Shown: piece by piece, positions 42,196 to 51,375 of the stretch
Layout of the letters: the number at the start of each line of letters is the position of its first letter
Numbering within the stretch: the first letter of the stretch is position 1
Assembly (NCBI RefSeq): GCF_030814955.1
Contig: NZ_JAUSWB010000002.1
Location: 248,001 to 312,000 of the forward strand
From: Planomicrobium stackebrandtii
GTDB lineage: Bacteria; Bacillota; Bacilli; Bacillales_A; Planococcaceae
DNA: 64,000 nucleotides
Direction of reading: 5' to 3'
Translations under genes and position numbers: made by a program
The notes under the pieces: generated by a model
What the model was told of the DNA's origin: nothing
The model's database searches: none
The model's input: only the letters and a program-made list of their open reading frames with translations

Positions 42196-42890
42196 CTGCG
42201 AATCACCTCGACATCCCCCATCCAAGTGGTTATGGAAACGACCAATTCGACCCTGTTGCCTTCATCTGTTGGATAGCCATCTTCAACGTGGATGGTGCCA
42301 TTAAGAATGCGCTGGCTTTCTCCGTTGAAAAAACGGGCTTCTCCCAGCCATGTCGAATAATAGACGCGTACAGGAACTTCGTACGGCACTACGATTTGTA
42401 CCTTTCCAAAACCCTGCCGGATGGAAATGAGCGAAGTTTTTTTCGGCAGCACGGTGTGAGTAGTATCCACCAGAATATCGCCGATAAACCCTTGCACATG
42501 AATGTCTTTCCATTCATAAGATTCGATTGGCGTACTTTGGGCGGCCATCACTTTGTTCTGAATCAAGCCTTTATCGGTGGAGCCGTACAAAGGCGCTGTC
42601 TGCAGCCACTCTTCACCTTTCCATAGGCGGAGCAGAAGGTAAATGGCCAGCCCAAAAACCATCAGCCTCAAACTCCACATCGACAAAATGGAAACGCCGA
42701 TAAGAAAGGCACCCGTCCAAAAATAAGAACGGCGGTATTTGACGTTATTTCTCAGAGCATAGTAAATTGTTCCGATACCAAGAAGGATCAAAAACACGCT
42801 GCCGTTTCCGAAAAAGGCAGCTTCGACGAATATTAGTAATAAAGCGCTCAGCAGGAAAAATGCTTGTCTGTTTGTTGTAAAGTGCTGCAT
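42192..42890 (-). CDS. liaF: LiaF-like inhibitor of the LiaRS system
   Basis: A 232-residue membrane protein. Four N-terminal helices (about 8-95) are followed by a cytoplasmic or cell-surface C-terminal LiaF domain rich in beta strands (VPYEVPVRVYYSTWLGEARFF, VVSITTWMGDVEV). LiaF keeps LiaS in check without stress. ATG 42890 follows AAGGAGG; the longer frame upstream has no site. It lies 63 bases after liaH. Confidence 0.9.
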   Translation of the reverse strand: MQHFTTNRQAFFLLSALLLIFVEAAFFGNGSVFLILLGIGTIYYALRNNVKYRRSYFWTGAFLIGVSILSMWSLRLMVFGLAIYLLLRLWKGEEWLQTAPLYGSTDKGLIQNKVMAAQSTPIESYEWKDIHVQGFIGDILVDTTHTVLPKKTSLISIRQGFGKVQIVVPYEVPVRVYYSTWLGEARFFNGESQRILNGTIHVEDGYPTDEGNRVELVVSITTWMGDVEVIRR

Positions 42891-42953
42891 GGCTTTTGCC
42901 TCCTTCTTTGTATCAGAAAAAATGAGAAGAAGAAAACTTCTTCTCACTCCAGT

Positions 42954-43592
42954 TTAAACAATTTCCTTTTGGTTTGCGCTGTTTTTTTCTAAAGATTCCA
43001 GACGTCGTTCCATTGCTGAACGTTCGTGCCGTTCTTCAACTTTAGCGCCAAGTGTTGTAATGTAGGACGCCATGTCGTCAAAAGAGCCAATGCGTTCGGC
43101 AACAAGTTCCGGACTCAATACTTTATCCATCTGATGATGGGCGCGCGTTGCATTTTCCTTGCCCATCAGTTGAAGCTGTTTCACTTTCATGTCTTTCACT
43201 TTATGTTTCATTTCTTCGTAGCGGTGTTCCAGGCCGGTCAGTTCAGCAATGTTTTCATCCAAGTTGTTCTGCAGCGCTGCAACCCGGGCAGCATAAGCGT
43301 CGACTTCCATAGCGGCAAAGTCAGCAAGGTCGGCTTCGCCTGAGGACTGTGCCAGGTTCAACTGATTTTGGCGCTTATCGAGCATAGCGGAAGCTTCAGT
43401 CAGTTCTTTCTCCAGCTTACCATTCAGCTGAGCTTGGCGCTCCACCCATTTTCCGGTAGCGGTGGTCTGATTTTCTGCTTCTGTGATGTATCGGTTCAAC
43501 AAAGCGAGTGGATTTTTTTCCTCTTTTTTTGCGACGACAGCATCCAAGTCGGTTGCCACGGCAAATTTGAAACGGTCCCATAAAGTTGTCAT
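42954..43592 (-). CDS. liaH: PspA/IM30-family phage-shock protein LiaH
   Basis: A 212-residue, almost wholly coiled-coil protein of the PspA/IM30 family, which forms ESCRT-III-like membrane-protecting assemblies. It opens with LWDRFKFAVATDLDAVVAKKEEKNPLALLNRYI, an amphipathic N-terminal helix and hairpin helix typical of LiaH. It is 14 bases after the liaI-like gene and is expected to be the most strongly induced product of the operon. Confidence 0.92.
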   Translation of the reverse strand: MTTLWDRFKFAVATDLDAVVAKKEEKNPLALLNRYITEAENQTTATGKWVERQAQLNGKLEKELTEASAMLDKRQNQLNLAQSSGEADLADFAAMEVDAYAARVAALQNNLDENIAELTGLEHRYEEMKHKVKDMKVKQLQLMGKENATRAHHQMDKVLSPELVAERIGSFDDMASYITTLGAKVEERHERSAMERRLESLEKNSANQKEIV

Positions 43593-43605
43593 TGTTGTTT
43601 CCCCC

Positions 43606-43953
43606 TTATTTGTTTAGTTTGTTCCATTGCTGTTCAAAATTCGTAAATGGATCGCTTTCTTTTACTGCTGTGACCGAAACGCTTTGGCCATTCCATTGGC
43701 GATAGATCATCCACAGAGCGGCAAGGGCAGCGACGCCGATCAAAGCCGGCACATTGGAGATGGCTGCAAGTCCACCAAGGACTCCCACAAAAGCCCACCA
43801 AAATTTTGCCAATGCCGAGATGCTTCTTAAGTAGTAATGCACCCCTGCGTAGACGACTAGTAGTGATACTGCCAAGCCAATGATGGGTCCCAAATTGGAA
43901 AGGGCGACGATTCCGGCAATGATGCCGAGGGTGATTAACCAAAACTTGTTCAT
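43606..43953 (-). CDS. liaI: LiaI-like membrane anchor
   Basis: A 115-residue small membrane protein with three or four hydrophobic segments (about 5-25, 27-45, 50-70, 72-85) and a polar tail. In B. subtilis LiaI recruits LiaH to the membrane. This protein is similar in position and topology, but sequence identity to LiaI could not be checked. First gene of the operon, with GAGGAGG before the ATG. Confidence 0.75.
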   Translation of the reverse strand: MNKFWLITLGIIAGIVALSNLGPIIGLAVSLLVVYAGVHYYLRSISALAKFWWAFVGVLGGLAAISNVPALIGVAALAALWMIYRQWNGQSVSVTAVKESDPFTNFEQQWNKLNK

Positions 43954-43983
43954 ATTGTTTTCCTCCTCTCAATTTCTAACCTA

Positions 43984-44014
43984 ATCATACTAAGCGGACG
44001 TATTTTTCAATACG
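43984..44014 (-). promoter_or_regulatory. Possible lia promoter region
   Basis: On the minus strand TTGAAA (44005-44010) and TATGAT (43984-43989) have only a 15-bp spacer. CGTATT-GAAA-AATACG, a perfect 6+6 inverted repeat (43999-44014), covers the -35. A LiaR site may lie here or just upstream, but I could not identify one with confidence. Confidence 0.35.
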
Positions 44015-44207
44015 GTCTCTGACTGCATCTTTTACTAGGACCTGGGGCGTAGAACCATCTACAGCCGTTCAATCGGGAACTGTGGATTTTCAAGAGTTCA
44101 GTTGCGCAGATTTTACAAATAGAATGCTATAATATTTTTTACCACATTGAAAACATTGAACCCTTCATATATGGTCCATCTTAAAAGAAGAAAGAGGCGC
44201 TTTTTCT

Positions 44208-45296
44208 ATGAAACTATTTGCAGGCATCGGTGGTGCCTTACTGATTTATACAACGCTGGTTACATACCTTGGCTGGACGGTATATTCCTGGCTGAACAGT
44301 TTTGCTGACGGTCTGAATCCATGGCTTTTTACAGCTTTTTGGCTGATTCTCGCCTTTAGCTATATCATTGGGCGAATCGGCCATAGATGGCTTGGCTTTA
44401 CGATTCTCGGTTCGTATTGGTTTGCATTTTTACAGTATGCCGTTTTGCTGATTCCTGTGGCGAATATCATTGTGCTGCTGGTGGATTTTCAAGATGATCT
44501 GTTCTTGATCGGTTGTGCGGTGGCAGTGATTTTGCTGTTGCTGTTCTTCGTTGGAACGTATTTGGCCTATAGTCCCGTTGTCCGCAAGTTGGAAGTTACA
44601 GTCGACGGGGAAGCGGCGGAGCCTCTGCATATGGTGATCGGTTCCGATTTTCACTTAGGTGTTTTATCGGGCAAGAACCATTTGAAGCGTTTCGTGGAAA
44701 AGACCAATGCACTTGATCCGGATGTTATTTTTTTAGCAGGCGATCTGGTGGATGATGACCCGATTTGGTATGCACGCTACGGCATGGGGGAAGTTATGGA
44801 ACAGCTTAAGCCTCGACTTGGTGTATACGGTGTTTTAGGAAATCATGAATATTACGGGAAGAAAATCTCTTTATTGGTTCGGCTGATGGAAAAATCGGGT
44901 GTAAATATCCTGAGAGATGAAACTATTCTGGTGGCAAATCGTTTCTATTTGACGGGGCGTGAAGACCGGACGAACGGAAACCGGCATTCGCTTCTTGATT
45001 TACAGCCGGTAAAAGGCAAATTGCCATGGATTGTGATGGACCATACACCATCCGATTTAAAAACGCCGGCCGAACTAGGAGCGGATTTTCATATGTCCGG
45101 ACACACTCATAAAGGTCAAATGTGGCCAAATCGTTTGTTGACCAAAAAGATTTTTGAATTGGATTATGGGTATCGGTTGATAGAAAAAACCCATTTTGTG
45201 GTGTCTTCAGGATTTGGTTTTTGGGGACCGCCGCTGCGTATCGGCAGCCGTTCTGAATTGTGGTCGGTCACAATGAGATTCCGGCCGACTTCTTAA
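44208..45296 (+). CDS. Membrane-anchored metallophosphoesterase
   Basis: A 362-residue protein with four N-terminal membrane helices (about 1-125) and a calcineurin-like phosphoesterase domain (about 138-355). The two-metal motifs are all present: SDFHLG, GDLVDDDP, GNHEYYG, MDHTP and SGHTHKGQ. The group (YkuE/YaeI-like) includes UDP-diacylglucosamine and similar phosphodiesterases; here the substrate is unknown. It lies 13 bases before the DedA gene, with which it probably forms an operon. Confidence 0.85.
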   Translation: MKLFAGIGGALLIYTTLVTYLGWTVYSWLNSFADGLNPWLFTAFWLILAFSYIIGRIGHRWLGFTILGSYWFAFLQYAVLLIPVANIIVLLVDFQDDLFLIGCAVAVILLLLFFVGTYLAYSPVVRKLEVTVDGEAAEPLHMVIGSDFHLGVLSGKNHLKRFVEKTNALDPDVIFLAGDLVDDDPIWYARYGMGEVMEQLKPRLGVYGVLGNHEYYGKKISLLVRLMEKSGVNILRDETILVANRFYLTGREDRTNGNRHSLLDLQPVKGKLPWIVMDHTPSDLKTPAELGADFHMSGHTHKGQMWPNRLLTKKIFELDYGYRLIEKTHFVVSSGFGFWGPPLRIGSRSELWSVTMRFRPTS

Positions 45297-45309
45297 AAGG
45301 AGAGTTTAC

Positions 45310-45921
45310 ATGGAAGATTGGATTGTTTCAGTGATGTCGGAGTATGGCTATTTCGGCATATTCCTGCTTATTATGCTCGAGAATGTGTTTCCGCCGATTC
45401 CATCAGAAGTGATTTTGACGGTTGGAGGCTTTATGACAACGACGACGACTATGACCATACCGGGAGTAATATTGGCATCAACCGCTGGCTCAGTTTTTGG
45501 AGCAGTCATATTGTACGGCGTCGGCTTGCTGCTGGATGTTGAACGGCTGGAGAGAATCATCGACAAGTACGGGCGCTGGCTGCGTGTGAAAAAGACGGAT
45601 ATACATAAAGCGGATGCCTGGTTTGATCGCTTTGGCGTTTGGACAGTGTTTTTTGGCCGCTTGATCCCTTTGGTGCGCAGCCTGATTTCCATTCCTGCCG
45701 GTATGTCGAACATGAAATTTTGGCTGTTTATAAGCTTTACCACACTCGGTACGCTGTTATGGAATACCGTCTTGGTGTTTGTCGGCGAAGCGGTGGGCGA
45801 GAACAGAGAACAGATTATGCATCAAATGGAGCTCTATTCCAATATGGTCTATGCCTTGATTGTTTTATTGGCGATAGCTGCTGTCTGGTATTATTTCAAA
45901 AAAATAAGAGTGCGGAACTAA
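45310..45921 (+). CDS. DedA family membrane protein
   Basis: A 203-residue DedA/SNARE-associated (VTT) protein with about 6 hydrophobic segments. Family motifs: ENVFPPIPSEVIL (near 25-37), FGRLIPLVRSLISIPAGMSNM (about 117-137) and the following GTLLWNT. Members flip undecaprenyl phosphate or phosphatidylethanolamine or support membrane proton motive force. AAGGAG precedes the ATG. Co-transcription with the metallophosphoesterase suggests lipid-linked recycling (inference). Confidence 0.88.
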   Translation: MEDWIVSVMSEYGYFGIFLLIMLENVFPPIPSEVILTVGGFMTTTTTMTIPGVILASTAGSVFGAVILYGVGLLLDVERLERIIDKYGRWLRVKKTDIHKADAWFDRFGVWTVFFGRLIPLVRSLISIPAGMSNMKFWLFISFTTLGTLLWNTVLVFVGEAVGENREQIMHQMELYSNMVYALIVLLAIAAVWYYFKKIRVRN

Positions 45922-45925
45922 CAGG

Positions 45926-45955
45926 AAACTGCTGGCAATTGCCGGCAGTTTTTTA
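45926..45955 (+). terminator. Rho-independent terminator
   Basis: AAACTGCTGGCAATT... GCCGGCAGTTT-type stem and TTTTT. Confidence 0.8.
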
Positions 45956-45996
45956 AGTTGTTATAATTATGGAATAATAAAGGATGGAGGATGTCT

Positions 45997-46947
45997 ATGA
46001 AGCCGATCGTATTTATCACACAAAAACTGCCGGATCAGGCAATAGCTGGACTGAAAGAACTATATGAAGTCCGGATGTGGCCAGAAGAAGATACCCCCGC
46101 ACCACGTGAAAAATTGCTTGAAGAAGCAAAAGAAGCGCATGCGCTCTGGACCATGCTGTCCGATCAGATAGACAGCGAAGTGTTTGAAGCTGCCCCCAAC
46201 TTGAAGATTGTCACGAATCTTGCTGTGGGCCACAACAACATCGATTTGGAAGCGGCACGCAAACACCACGTGACGGTTACCAATACGCCCGATGTGTTGA
46301 CGGAATCCACGGCAGATCTGACTTTTGCTTTATTATTGGCTACAGCTCGCCGAATCATCGAAGCGGAGAAAACAGTACGTTCGGGAGAATGGAAATCCTG
46401 GACGCCGATGGGCATGGCCGGACAAAATGTTGGAGGCGCCACACTCGGCATCATCGGCATGGGACGGATAGGTGAAGCAGTGGCCCGCCGTGCCCAAGGC
46501 TTTGGAATGGATGTGCTGTATCATAACCGCACCCGGAGAAGCCTGGAAGACGTGCGTTATGCCGGATTCGAGGAATTATTGAAGATTTCGGATTATGTGG
46601 TGATTTTGACGCCGTTGACACCGGAAACAAAAGGGATGATCGGCGCAGACGAACTGGCATTGATGAAAGAGACTGCCTGTCTGATTAACGTGGCAAGAGG
46701 CGGCATCGTTGACGAAATCGCGTTATACGAAGCGTTGAAAGATAAAAAAATCTGGGGAGCCGGCTTGGATGTTTTTGAACAGGAACCGGTTCCGCTTGAC
46801 CATCCGCTGCTGACGCTGCCGAATGTGACGGTATTGCCGCATATTGGCAGCGCAACGATCCAAACACGCTTGGAGATGATGGCACTGAATGCCGAAGCGA
46901 TCAAAGCTTGTCTGGAAAACCGATCGGTAAAAAACAGAGTCTGCTGA
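45997..46947 (+). CDS. D-2-hydroxyacid dehydrogenase (glyoxylate/hydroxypyruvate reductase type)
   Basis: A 316-residue D-isomer-specific dehydrogenase that reduces 2-oxoacids with NAD(P)H. Rossmann motif GMGRIG (near 154-159), RGGIVDE with the active Arg region near 232, and catalytic His in LPHIGSAT near 282. The TNTPDVLTESTADLTFALLLATARR segment fits the glyoxylate reductase branch. ATG 45997 is chosen since GGAGG lies 6 bases before it; ATG 45991 abuts the site. Confidence 0.82.
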   Translation: MKPIVFITQKLPDQAIAGLKELYEVRMWPEEDTPAPREKLLEEAKEAHALWTMLSDQIDSEVFEAAPNLKIVTNLAVGHNNIDLEAARKHHVTVTNTPDVLTESTADLTFALLLATARRIIEAEKTVRSGEWKSWTPMGMAGQNVGGATLGIIGMGRIGEAVARRAQGFGMDVLYHNRTRRSLEDVRYAGFEELLKISDYVVILTPLTPETKGMIGADELALMKETACLINVARGGIVDEIALYEALKDKKIWGAGLDVFEQEPVPLDHPLLTLPNVTVLPHIGSATIQTRLEMMALNAEAIKACLENRSVKNRVC

Positions 46948-46956
46948 ATGGCGGAG

Positions 46957-46988
46957 AAAAGGCGGCTGCGGGTGCAGCTGCCTTTTTG
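46957..46988 (+). terminator. Rho-independent terminator
   Basis: AGGC-GCTGC/GCAGC-GCCT stem with one mismatch, then TTTTT. Confidence 0.65.
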
Positions 46989-47155
46989 GTATATGGTAAA
47001 AGCCAGTGAAAGATCTAGAAAATGGGTTTATCGGGAATCCTGCCGCTTTCCTTTTTGGCTGGAGTTGTAGTTTAGCGTTATTTATTGTAAAATGATTGAG
47101 GTTTTTGCTGCCTTTTCTGGTGCAGAAACAAATTGAGAAATAGGAGGTATGATTC

Positions 47156-48118
47156 ATGCAAAATCATACACACAACGTATTACTATACTATCTATATACA
47201 CCGATTGAAGATCCGGAGGTTTTTGCAGCTGAACATTTGGCGGCATGCAAAGAGCTTGAGCTGAAAGGACGCATCCTTGTTTCCGAAGAAGGAATCAATG
47301 GCACGTGTTCTGGAACCACCGAACAGACAGAAGCTTATATGGAACTGTTGAAAAACGACCCGCGCTTCTCGGACATCGTTTTCAAAATTGATGCCGCTGA
47401 AGGCCATGCATTCAAAAAAATGCACGTCCGTGCGAAAAAAGAAATCGTTCACCTTGGGCTTGAAGAAGACATCAACCCGAACGAACTGACAGGCACTTAT
47501 TTAGAGCCGGTAGAATTTTACAAACAGATGCAGGAACAGGACACTATTGTCTTGGATGCACGAAATGATTACGAATACGATCTTGGCCATTTCCGCAACT
47601 CGGTCCGTCCAGATATCGAAAATTTCCGCGACTTGCCGGAATGGATCCGTGACAATAAAGAACAATTTGAAGGCAAGAAAATTTTGACGTATTGTACAGG
47701 CGGCATCCGCTGTGAAAAATTCTCAGGCTGGCTGAAAAAAGAAGGCTTCGAGGACGTTGCCCAATTACACGGCGGCATTGTAACATACGGTAAAGACCCT
47801 GAAGTAAAAGGGGACCTATGGGACGGCCAATTATACGTATTTGATGAGCGCATTGCCGTACCGGTGAACCAGTTGGAGCATACAATTGTCGGTAAAGACC
47901 ACTTTACAGGCGAACCTTGCGAACGCTACGTAAACTGCGCAAATCCTGAATGCAATGCGAAAATCCTGGCTTCTGAAGAAAACGAGCACAAGTACATGCG
48001 CTCATGTTCAGATGAATGCCGCGAGCACCCGCGCAACCGCTATGCCTTTGAGCATGGCTTGACTGGGGAAGATGTACAGGCACGTTTGGATGCGTTGAAA
48101 GAAACGACAACAATCTAA
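47156..48118 (+). CDS. trhO: tRNA uridine(34) hydroxylase TrhO
   Basis: A 320-residue member of the YbfQ/YceA family, which hydroxylates wobble uridine U34 in tRNA using O2. The N-terminal domain opens [14 protein letters not shown], and [10 protein letters not shown] near 45-53 is the family signature. The central rhodanese domain has active Cys180 in [12 protein letters not shown]. The C-terminal part holds CxxxxC and CSDEC zinc-type cysteines (about 262-286). AGGAGG before the ATG. Monocistronic. Confidence 0.92.
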   Translation: MQNHTHNVLLYYLYTPIEDPEVFAAEHLAACKELELKGRILVSEEGINGTCSGTTEQTEAYMELLKNDPRFSDIVFKIDAAEGHAFKKMHVRAKKEIVHLGLEEDINPNELTGTYLEPVEFYKQMQEQDTIVLDARNDYEYDLGHFRNSVRPDIENFRDLPEWIRDNKEQFEGKKILTYCTGGIRCEKFSGWLKKEGFEDVAQLHGGIVTYGKDPEVKGDLWDGQLYVFDERIAVPVNQLEHTIVGKDHFTGEPCERYVNCANPECNAKILASEENEHKYMRSCSDECREHPRNRYAFEHGLTGEDVQARLDALKETTTI

Positions 48119-48121
48119 TAC

Positions 48122-48153
48122 AAAAACGCCTCCATATATTTGGAGGCGTTTTT
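48122..48153. terminator. Bidirectional terminator
   Basis: AAAAACGCCTCC/GGAGGCGTTTTT stem between convergent trhO and tctA. Confidence 0.9.
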
Positions 48154-48175
48154 GTATTGCATGAGATATAGTCCG

Positions 48176-49702
48176 TCAGTCTTCTTCGTTCAAAACAATA
48201 GTGCGGCCTTTAAATTTTAGAAGCAAGGGAATCAGCAACCAAGCGGCAGCAACGATAAGCAGGATCAAAGACAATGGTTTAGTGAAGAAAATCATGAAAT
48301 CGCCATTTGAAATAGTTAAAGCTCTGCGCAGGTTGTTTTCAATCATTGGCCCTAACACTAGAGCCAAAACGAGTGGTGCAACAGGAAAGTCGTTTTTAAC
48401 CAATAAATAACCTAGAATTCCGCAAGCAAGCAACAGGAAGAGGTCAAATGTTGTGTACTGGACTGCATATACCCCAAAGAAAGAAATTGCGATAATGATT
48501 GGCAATAAATATTTTTTTGGCGTTTCGATTATTTTGGCGAATACTTTAACCAGTGGCATATTCAAAATCAATAGCATTAAGTTGCCGACAAACATGCTGG
48601 CGATGAGTCCCCATGCCACTTCAGGATGATCATCAAATAATAATGGGCCAGGCTGGATATTGTACATGATGAGTGCTCCCATTAAGATAGCGGTAGTTCC
48701 AGATCCAGGAATGCCTAATGTTAAGAGTGGAATCATAGCGCCGCCTGATGCAGCATTATTGGCTGATTCAGGACCTGCGACACCTGCAATTGCGCCTGTG
48801 CCGAATTTCTCAGGAGTTTTGCTGAATTTTTTCTCGGCAATGTAGGAGAAGAAAGAGGCAAGAGTTGCTCCTGCACCTGGCAGCACGCCGATAAAGAACC
48901 CTAAAAGAGATCCCCGCATGATCGGTTTTGCACTGTCTTTCAGATCTTGTTTAGTAGGAAGGATCCTGCCGATTTTTGCGATCGTACCATCTTCGTGTTC
49001 ACGTTCTAGAATGGTCTTAAATACCTCGCCCAGTGCAAACAATCCGACTGCGATTGTCAGAAACTCTAGGCCGGAATATAGGATCGGCAAATCGTAAGTG
49101 AACCGTGCAATACCTGAAACAGCATCGATGCCGATTGTTCCAAGCATCAATCCGAACACGGTCATCATCAATGCCTTGGTCATGGACTTCCCGGCCAATC
49201 CGCTTACTGCAGCGAGCCCGAGCAACATGAGCGAGAAATATTCAGCAGGACCGAACTGGAGGGCTATATTGGATAGAGGTTCTGCCAATAGTACAAGGCC
49301 AATCAAAGATACAATACCCGCTGCAAATGAACCGATTGCGGCAATCGATAAAGCGGCTCCTGCGCGGCCTTGACGCGCCATCTGGTATCCGTCAAGCGTT
49401 GTGACAACGGAAGAAGATTCTCCCGGCGTGTTCAGAAGGATCGATGTAGTCGAACCGCCATACATGGCTCCGTAATAGACTCCAGCCAATAAGATGATGG
49501 AGCTTGCCGCTGCAGCTTCTGTCGGCATGCCGGAAGTGATTGTTGCGGTCACTGGAATAAGGAGGGCTACGCCGCTCATCGGGCCAATACCCGGCAATAC
49601 GCCAACTGCTGTTCCAATAAGGACCCCTACAAAGGCAAAGAGAATGTTTTGCCACTGGAATGCGATGCTGAATCCATCCATTAAAAATTGTAATGTACTC
49701 AT
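48176..49702 (-). CDS. tctA: Tripartite tricarboxylate transporter, large membrane subunit
   Basis: A 508-residue TctA-family protein with about 12 helices. Signatures: [25 protein letters not shown] (near 26-50), [34 protein letters not shown] (near 80-112) and a matching GVLPGAGAT in the second half. Works with TctB and the binding protein TctC to import tricarboxylates or other dicarboxylic or aromatic acids with sodium or protons. ATG 49702 is chosen from the AAAGGCGG site; last gene of the operon. Confidence 0.92.
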   Translation of the reverse strand: MSTLQFLMDGFSIAFQWQNILFAFVGVLIGTAVGVLPGIGPMSGVALLIPVTATITSGMPTEAAAASSIILLAGVYYGAMYGGSTTSILLNTPGESSSVVTTLDGYQMARQGRAGAALSIAAIGSFAAGIVSLIGLVLLAEPLSNIALQFGPAEYFSLMLLGLAAVSGLAGKSMTKALMMTVFGLMLGTIGIDAVSGIARFTYDLPILYSGLEFLTIAVGLFALGEVFKTILEREHEDGTIAKIGRILPTKQDLKDSAKPIMRGSLLGFFIGVLPGAGATLASFFSYIAEKKFSKTPEKFGTGAIAGVAGPESANNAASGGAMIPLLTLGIPGSGTTAILMGALIMYNIQPGPLLFDDHPEVAWGLIASMFVGNLMLLILNMPLVKVFAKIIETPKKYLLPIIIAISFFGVYAVQYTTFDLFLLLACGILGYLLVKNDFPVAPLVLALVLGPMIENNLRRALTISNGDFMIFFTKPLSLILLIVAAAWLLIPLLLKFKGRTIVLNEED

Positions 49703-49720
49703 GGCCATCCGCCTTTCGTT

Positions 49721-50170
49721 TTAAAATTCTGGGAATCCCGGGAGTGAACCGCCGAGAAACTCGGCAAAAAGATAATAGACACCAAATGAAAATGCAGTGG
49801 CAATGACCAATGTTTGAAGCCATTTTCCGCTTTCCATCGTTTGAAATGCTATGACCAGAAATAAGAATGTTGTAATGACATAGCCAAGCGGCTCTAAGAG
49901 AGCAGCATATAGAACAGCACTGATAAAAATGATGAAAAACTTTTTGTATTTAATGGACTCTTCATTCTTAATAACTGCTTCATAGCGGAAAGTTTCGTAA
50001 AGTAATCGTGCACTTAAGAGAATCAATATAGTTCCCAACCCGATCGGAAAGATGTCTGGCCCGACTTCTGAACCGTAGGAACTCTCGGATATTCGCTGGC
50101 TTTCTATGACAAATAAAAGGCCAATCAATAAAAAAATAATGCCAGCAAATCGATCGAAGGTTTTACTCAT
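49721..50170 (-). CDS. tctB: Tripartite tricarboxylate transporter, small membrane subunit
   Basis: A 149-residue TctB-family protein with four hydrophobic helices and the typical GPDIFPIGLGTILILLSARLL segment near residues 37-57. It lies between the tctC and tctA genes, 18 bases before the latter. AGAGGAG site before the ATG. Confidence 0.88.
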   Translation of the reverse strand: MSKTFDRFAGIIFLLIGLLFVIESQRISESSYGSEVGPDIFPIGLGTILILLSARLLYETFRYEAVIKNEESIKYKKFFIIFISAVLYAALLEPLGYVITTFLFLVIAFQTMESGKWLQTLVIATAFSFGVYYLFAEFLGGSLPGFPEF

Positions 50171-50219
50171 AGTCTTTCACTCCTCTTAAATTAGAAAACG
50201 GCCGAAGCCGTTTTTTAAA

Positions 50220-51239
50220 TTATTTTTGCATATCAAGTGCAGTCAACAACTCAACAATCAACTCTTCTTGATTTTTTAAATATTCTTCAAAATCCTCGCC
50301 GTTTTTGTATTCACTTTGCCAACCGTTCTGTTCAAGTTCCTGCTTCCATTCTTCGCTGCCAGACATTTCCTCTATTTTTTCTGACCAGTATTTGTATGCA
50401 CTGTCTGACATATTCTTAGGTCCGAAAATGCCTCGCCAGATTGTAAATTCAGTGTCAATGCCTTCTTCTTTGAATGTCGGGATTTCGCTAAGCTCGCCTT
50501 CCAAGCGTTCAGGAGCACTTACTGCCAGTACGCGGACGTCACCGGACTTCATGTATTCTCCAATCGTAGACGCATCGGTTGCGATGACATCCGCATTGTC
50601 TCCAAGCAATGCAGCAACGGCTTCGCCGCCGCCATCATAAGAAACGTATTTCACTGATTTTGGATCGATGCCGTATTCAAAAGCCGGCAAAATACCAACC
50701 AGATGATCCATTGAACCGGGAGCAGAACCACCGGCGAATGTAACCGCTGTAGGATCAGCCTTTACAGCATCGAGTACATCAGTCAATGTCTGAAACTCAG
50801 AGTCCGCGCGAACAACAATCGCACCGTAATCGCGTGTCAATTGGGCAAGTGGGGTTGTATCTTTGTAACCGTATGGACTATTTCCTTCAGCTTTGCTGTT
50901 ATTGATGAGAATCGGTGGAGATTTCACCATGAGCATGTAGTCATTATCGACTTCTTTGGTTGCATATTCTGCCATGTAGACAGCTCCACCGCCACCCGGT
51001 TTATTTTCGACCATGATCGGCTCTTCAATCAAGCCTGAGTTATTCATCGTTTTTGCAATAGACCGCGCAGTCAAATCCCAGCCTCCGCCAGCTCCAGAAG
51101 GTGCCACGATGGTTAATCCGCGTTCAGGATAATCAGGTGAACCATTGTTACTGGCTTGAGAACTTTCTTCAGACGAACAAGCAGCAAGGCCAACCGCTAA
51201 AATACCGGCAAGAGAAACGGAAATCATTTTTTTCAACAT
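50220..51239 (-). CDS. tctC: Tripartite tricarboxylate transporter substrate-binding lipoprotein
   Basis: A 339-residue TctC/Bug-family receptor. Lipobox GLAAC (Cys21 from the ATG at 51239), then YPERGLTIVAPSGAGGGWDLTARSIAK, the ligand-site signature, and VENKPGGGGAVYMAEYA. Residues such as GSAPGSMDHLVG mark the second ligand loop. The substrate may be citrate, tartrate, aconitate or another acid. ATG 51239 is chosen as AAAGGGG lies at better distance than for ATG 51248. First gene of tctCBA. Confidence 0.9.
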   Translation of the reverse strand: MLKKMISVSLAGILAVGLAACSSEESSQASNNGSPDYPERGLTIVAPSGAGGGWDLTARSIAKTMNNSGLIEEPIMVENKPGGGGAVYMAEYATKEVDNDYMLMVKSPPILINNSKAEGNSPYGYKDTTPLAQLTRDYGAIVVRADSEFQTLTDVLDAVKADPTAVTFAGGSAPGSMDHLVGILPAFEYGIDPKSVKYVSYDGGGEAVAALLGDNADVIATDASTIGEYMKSGDVRVLAVSAPERLEGELSEIPTFKEEGIDTEFTIWRGIFGPKNMSDSAYKYWSEKIEEMSGSEEWKQELEQNGWQSEYKNGEDFEEYLKNQEELIVELLTALDMQK

Positions 51240-51266
51240 ATAATTCATCCCCTTTTATAATAGTAA

Positions 51267-51296
51267 AAAGACAGCGCTTTCAGCGCTGTCTTAAAC
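51267..51296 (-). terminator. Terminator before tctC, containing a cre-like sequence
   Basis: On the minus strand AAGACAGCGC-TGAAA-GCGCTGTCTT stem with T-run; it separates the two-component genes from tctCBA. Its right half, TGAAAGCGCTGTCT, matches the cre pattern at 13 of 14 positions, so CcpA might also bind here. Confidence 0.6.
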
Positions 51297-51375
51297 TTAT
51301 CAGAATATATGCCCAATTCGATGTTTCTAGTCATAAGGTGGATACTGTACATATTGATAATACTGTTCATAAAGT

